Assembly: GCA_001939145.1 (NCBI GenBank)
Contig: LSRX01000688.1
Span: 289,500-353,499, forward strand
Direction: 5' to 3'
Length of the DNA stretch: 64,000 nucleotides
From: Symbiodinium microadriaticum
Taxonomy: Eukaryota; Sar; Dinophyceae; Suessiales; Symbiodiniaceae
Shown here: piece by piece, positions 63,414 to 64,000 of the stretch
How the letters are laid out: each line of letters opens with the position of its first letter
How positions within the stretch are numbered: the stretch's first letter is position 1
Program-made: the position numbers and the translations under genes
The notes under the pieces: model-generated
The model's database searches: none
What the model was told of the DNA's origin: nothing
Seen by the model: only the letters and a program-made list of their open reading frames with translations

Positions 63414-64000
63414 GCCTACTCCCCTGAGGCCCCGAGGAGCGGACCTTCAAACTCCGATGGTCTGGACATGTGCCAGGTGACAGAGGCTCTTCGCGAGCGT
63501 GTTGCCCAGAGCCCAGCAAGCGGGAGCGAGCATCAGTTCGAAACATTCCTGAACTTACCGGTCCTATGAACGTGGACTTATTTCTCAATTACAGCGGGAA
63601 GACTGCCGACCGCAACCACCATTCCGGGCTGGGGCGTGGGATGGCCAAGCAGAGGGGCGAGGAGTTTGAACAGAGGACACGTCGGTGAGCTTTCAAGCCC
63701 AGAGGCATGCAGAGAGGGTTCTTGACATGCCCTGCACGCTTGCTACCTTTGGGCAGAAAACAAGGCGATGTTGGAGACTTTATTGGCAAAGGGCTCGCCT
63801 TTGAAGGTGGCGGGCTGGGCAGGGCAGCCGGGCATAGCATTGCAGCCTGCAATAATCAATCTAGTCTCTGCAGGTTGGCAAGGGACTTCCCGCTCCGAGA
63901 CAAGACGAGGACACGAAACACGGCATTTCACATGGGCATGCATGTCAGCCTTTCAGTAAGTATTGCCCTGTGACTGGTGAGATTCAAACATATTCAAAAC
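63414..64000. other. No recognisable gene
   Basis: Short overlapping frames only; nothing recognised up to the window edge. Confidence 0.35.

Noticed and set aside
1..64000. CRISPR array or prokaryotic operon
   Set aside because: No array of identical repeats with unique spacers and no Shine-Dalgarno-linked gene runs; the content is eukaryotic.

Overview
The window looks like nuclear DNA of a dinoflagellate. The evidence is a 16-base relict of the dinoflagellate spliced leader (26409-26424), several layers of retroelements of kinds expanded in dinoflagellates, and long gene-poor stretches of mixed composition. It is assembled sequence with one run of N (11263-11469) and one single N near 14515. 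I recognise no intact ordinary host gene. Almost everything interpretable is mobile or virus-like.

Layout. (1) 1-2160 is AT-rich and virus-like: a 16-bp inverted repeat, a tandem array of palindromic 22-bp units, a GIY-YIG endonuclease on the minus strand and, diverging from it, a small cysteine-rich protein. (2) About 2.2-12.5 kb is one large GC-rich retroelement. A gag-like first ORF carries a CCCH zinc finger and an OTU-like cysteine peptidase signature. It is followed by reverse transcriptase and RNase H, a DNA-methyltransferase-like stretch, and a C-terminal Tpt1/KptA RNA 2'-phosphotransferase-like domain. The reading frame is broken by several indels. A family of short hairpins with covarying stems is scattered through it. 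(3) 13.8-14.5 kb has an RNase H relic on the minus strand. (4) 14.7-26.4 kb has no recognisable gene. (5) 26.4-28.35 kb is a retroelement relic that begins with a spliced-leader relict and ends in RT motifs. (6) 28.36-34.1 kb is a decayed non-LTR element with the unusual order endonuclease, RNase H, RT. (7) 34-47.5 kb is gene-poor, with a compound trinucleotide microsatellite (37.74-38.26 kb) and a dispersed hairpin repeat (43.0-44.3 kb). (8) 47.6-49.9 kb is a degenerate copia relic. (9) 52817-62598 is a nearly intact, very young copia-type LTR retrotransposon with TG...CA LTRs of 175/176 bp, a 5-bp target duplication, a primer binding site and a 3118-codon Gag-Pol frame broken by one TAG. Besides Gag, protease, integrase, RT and RNase H it encodes a methyltransferase-like region, a zinc ribbon and a 2-oxoglutarate/Fe(II) oxygenase-like domain. 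(10) 62.8-63.4 kb holds a possible RT relic on the minus strand.

Theme. Both large retroelements appear to have captured nucleic-acid-modifying enzymes. One has KptA plus a methyltransferase-like remnant. The other has a methyltransferase-like region plus an Fe(II) oxygenase. Retrotransposon-borne cytosine methyltransferases are published for Symbiodinium, and dinoflagellate DNA is known for abundant 5-hydroxymethyluracil. The oxygenase and the KptA-like domain in retroelements, and the covarying hairpin family, are the candidates here for undescribed biology.
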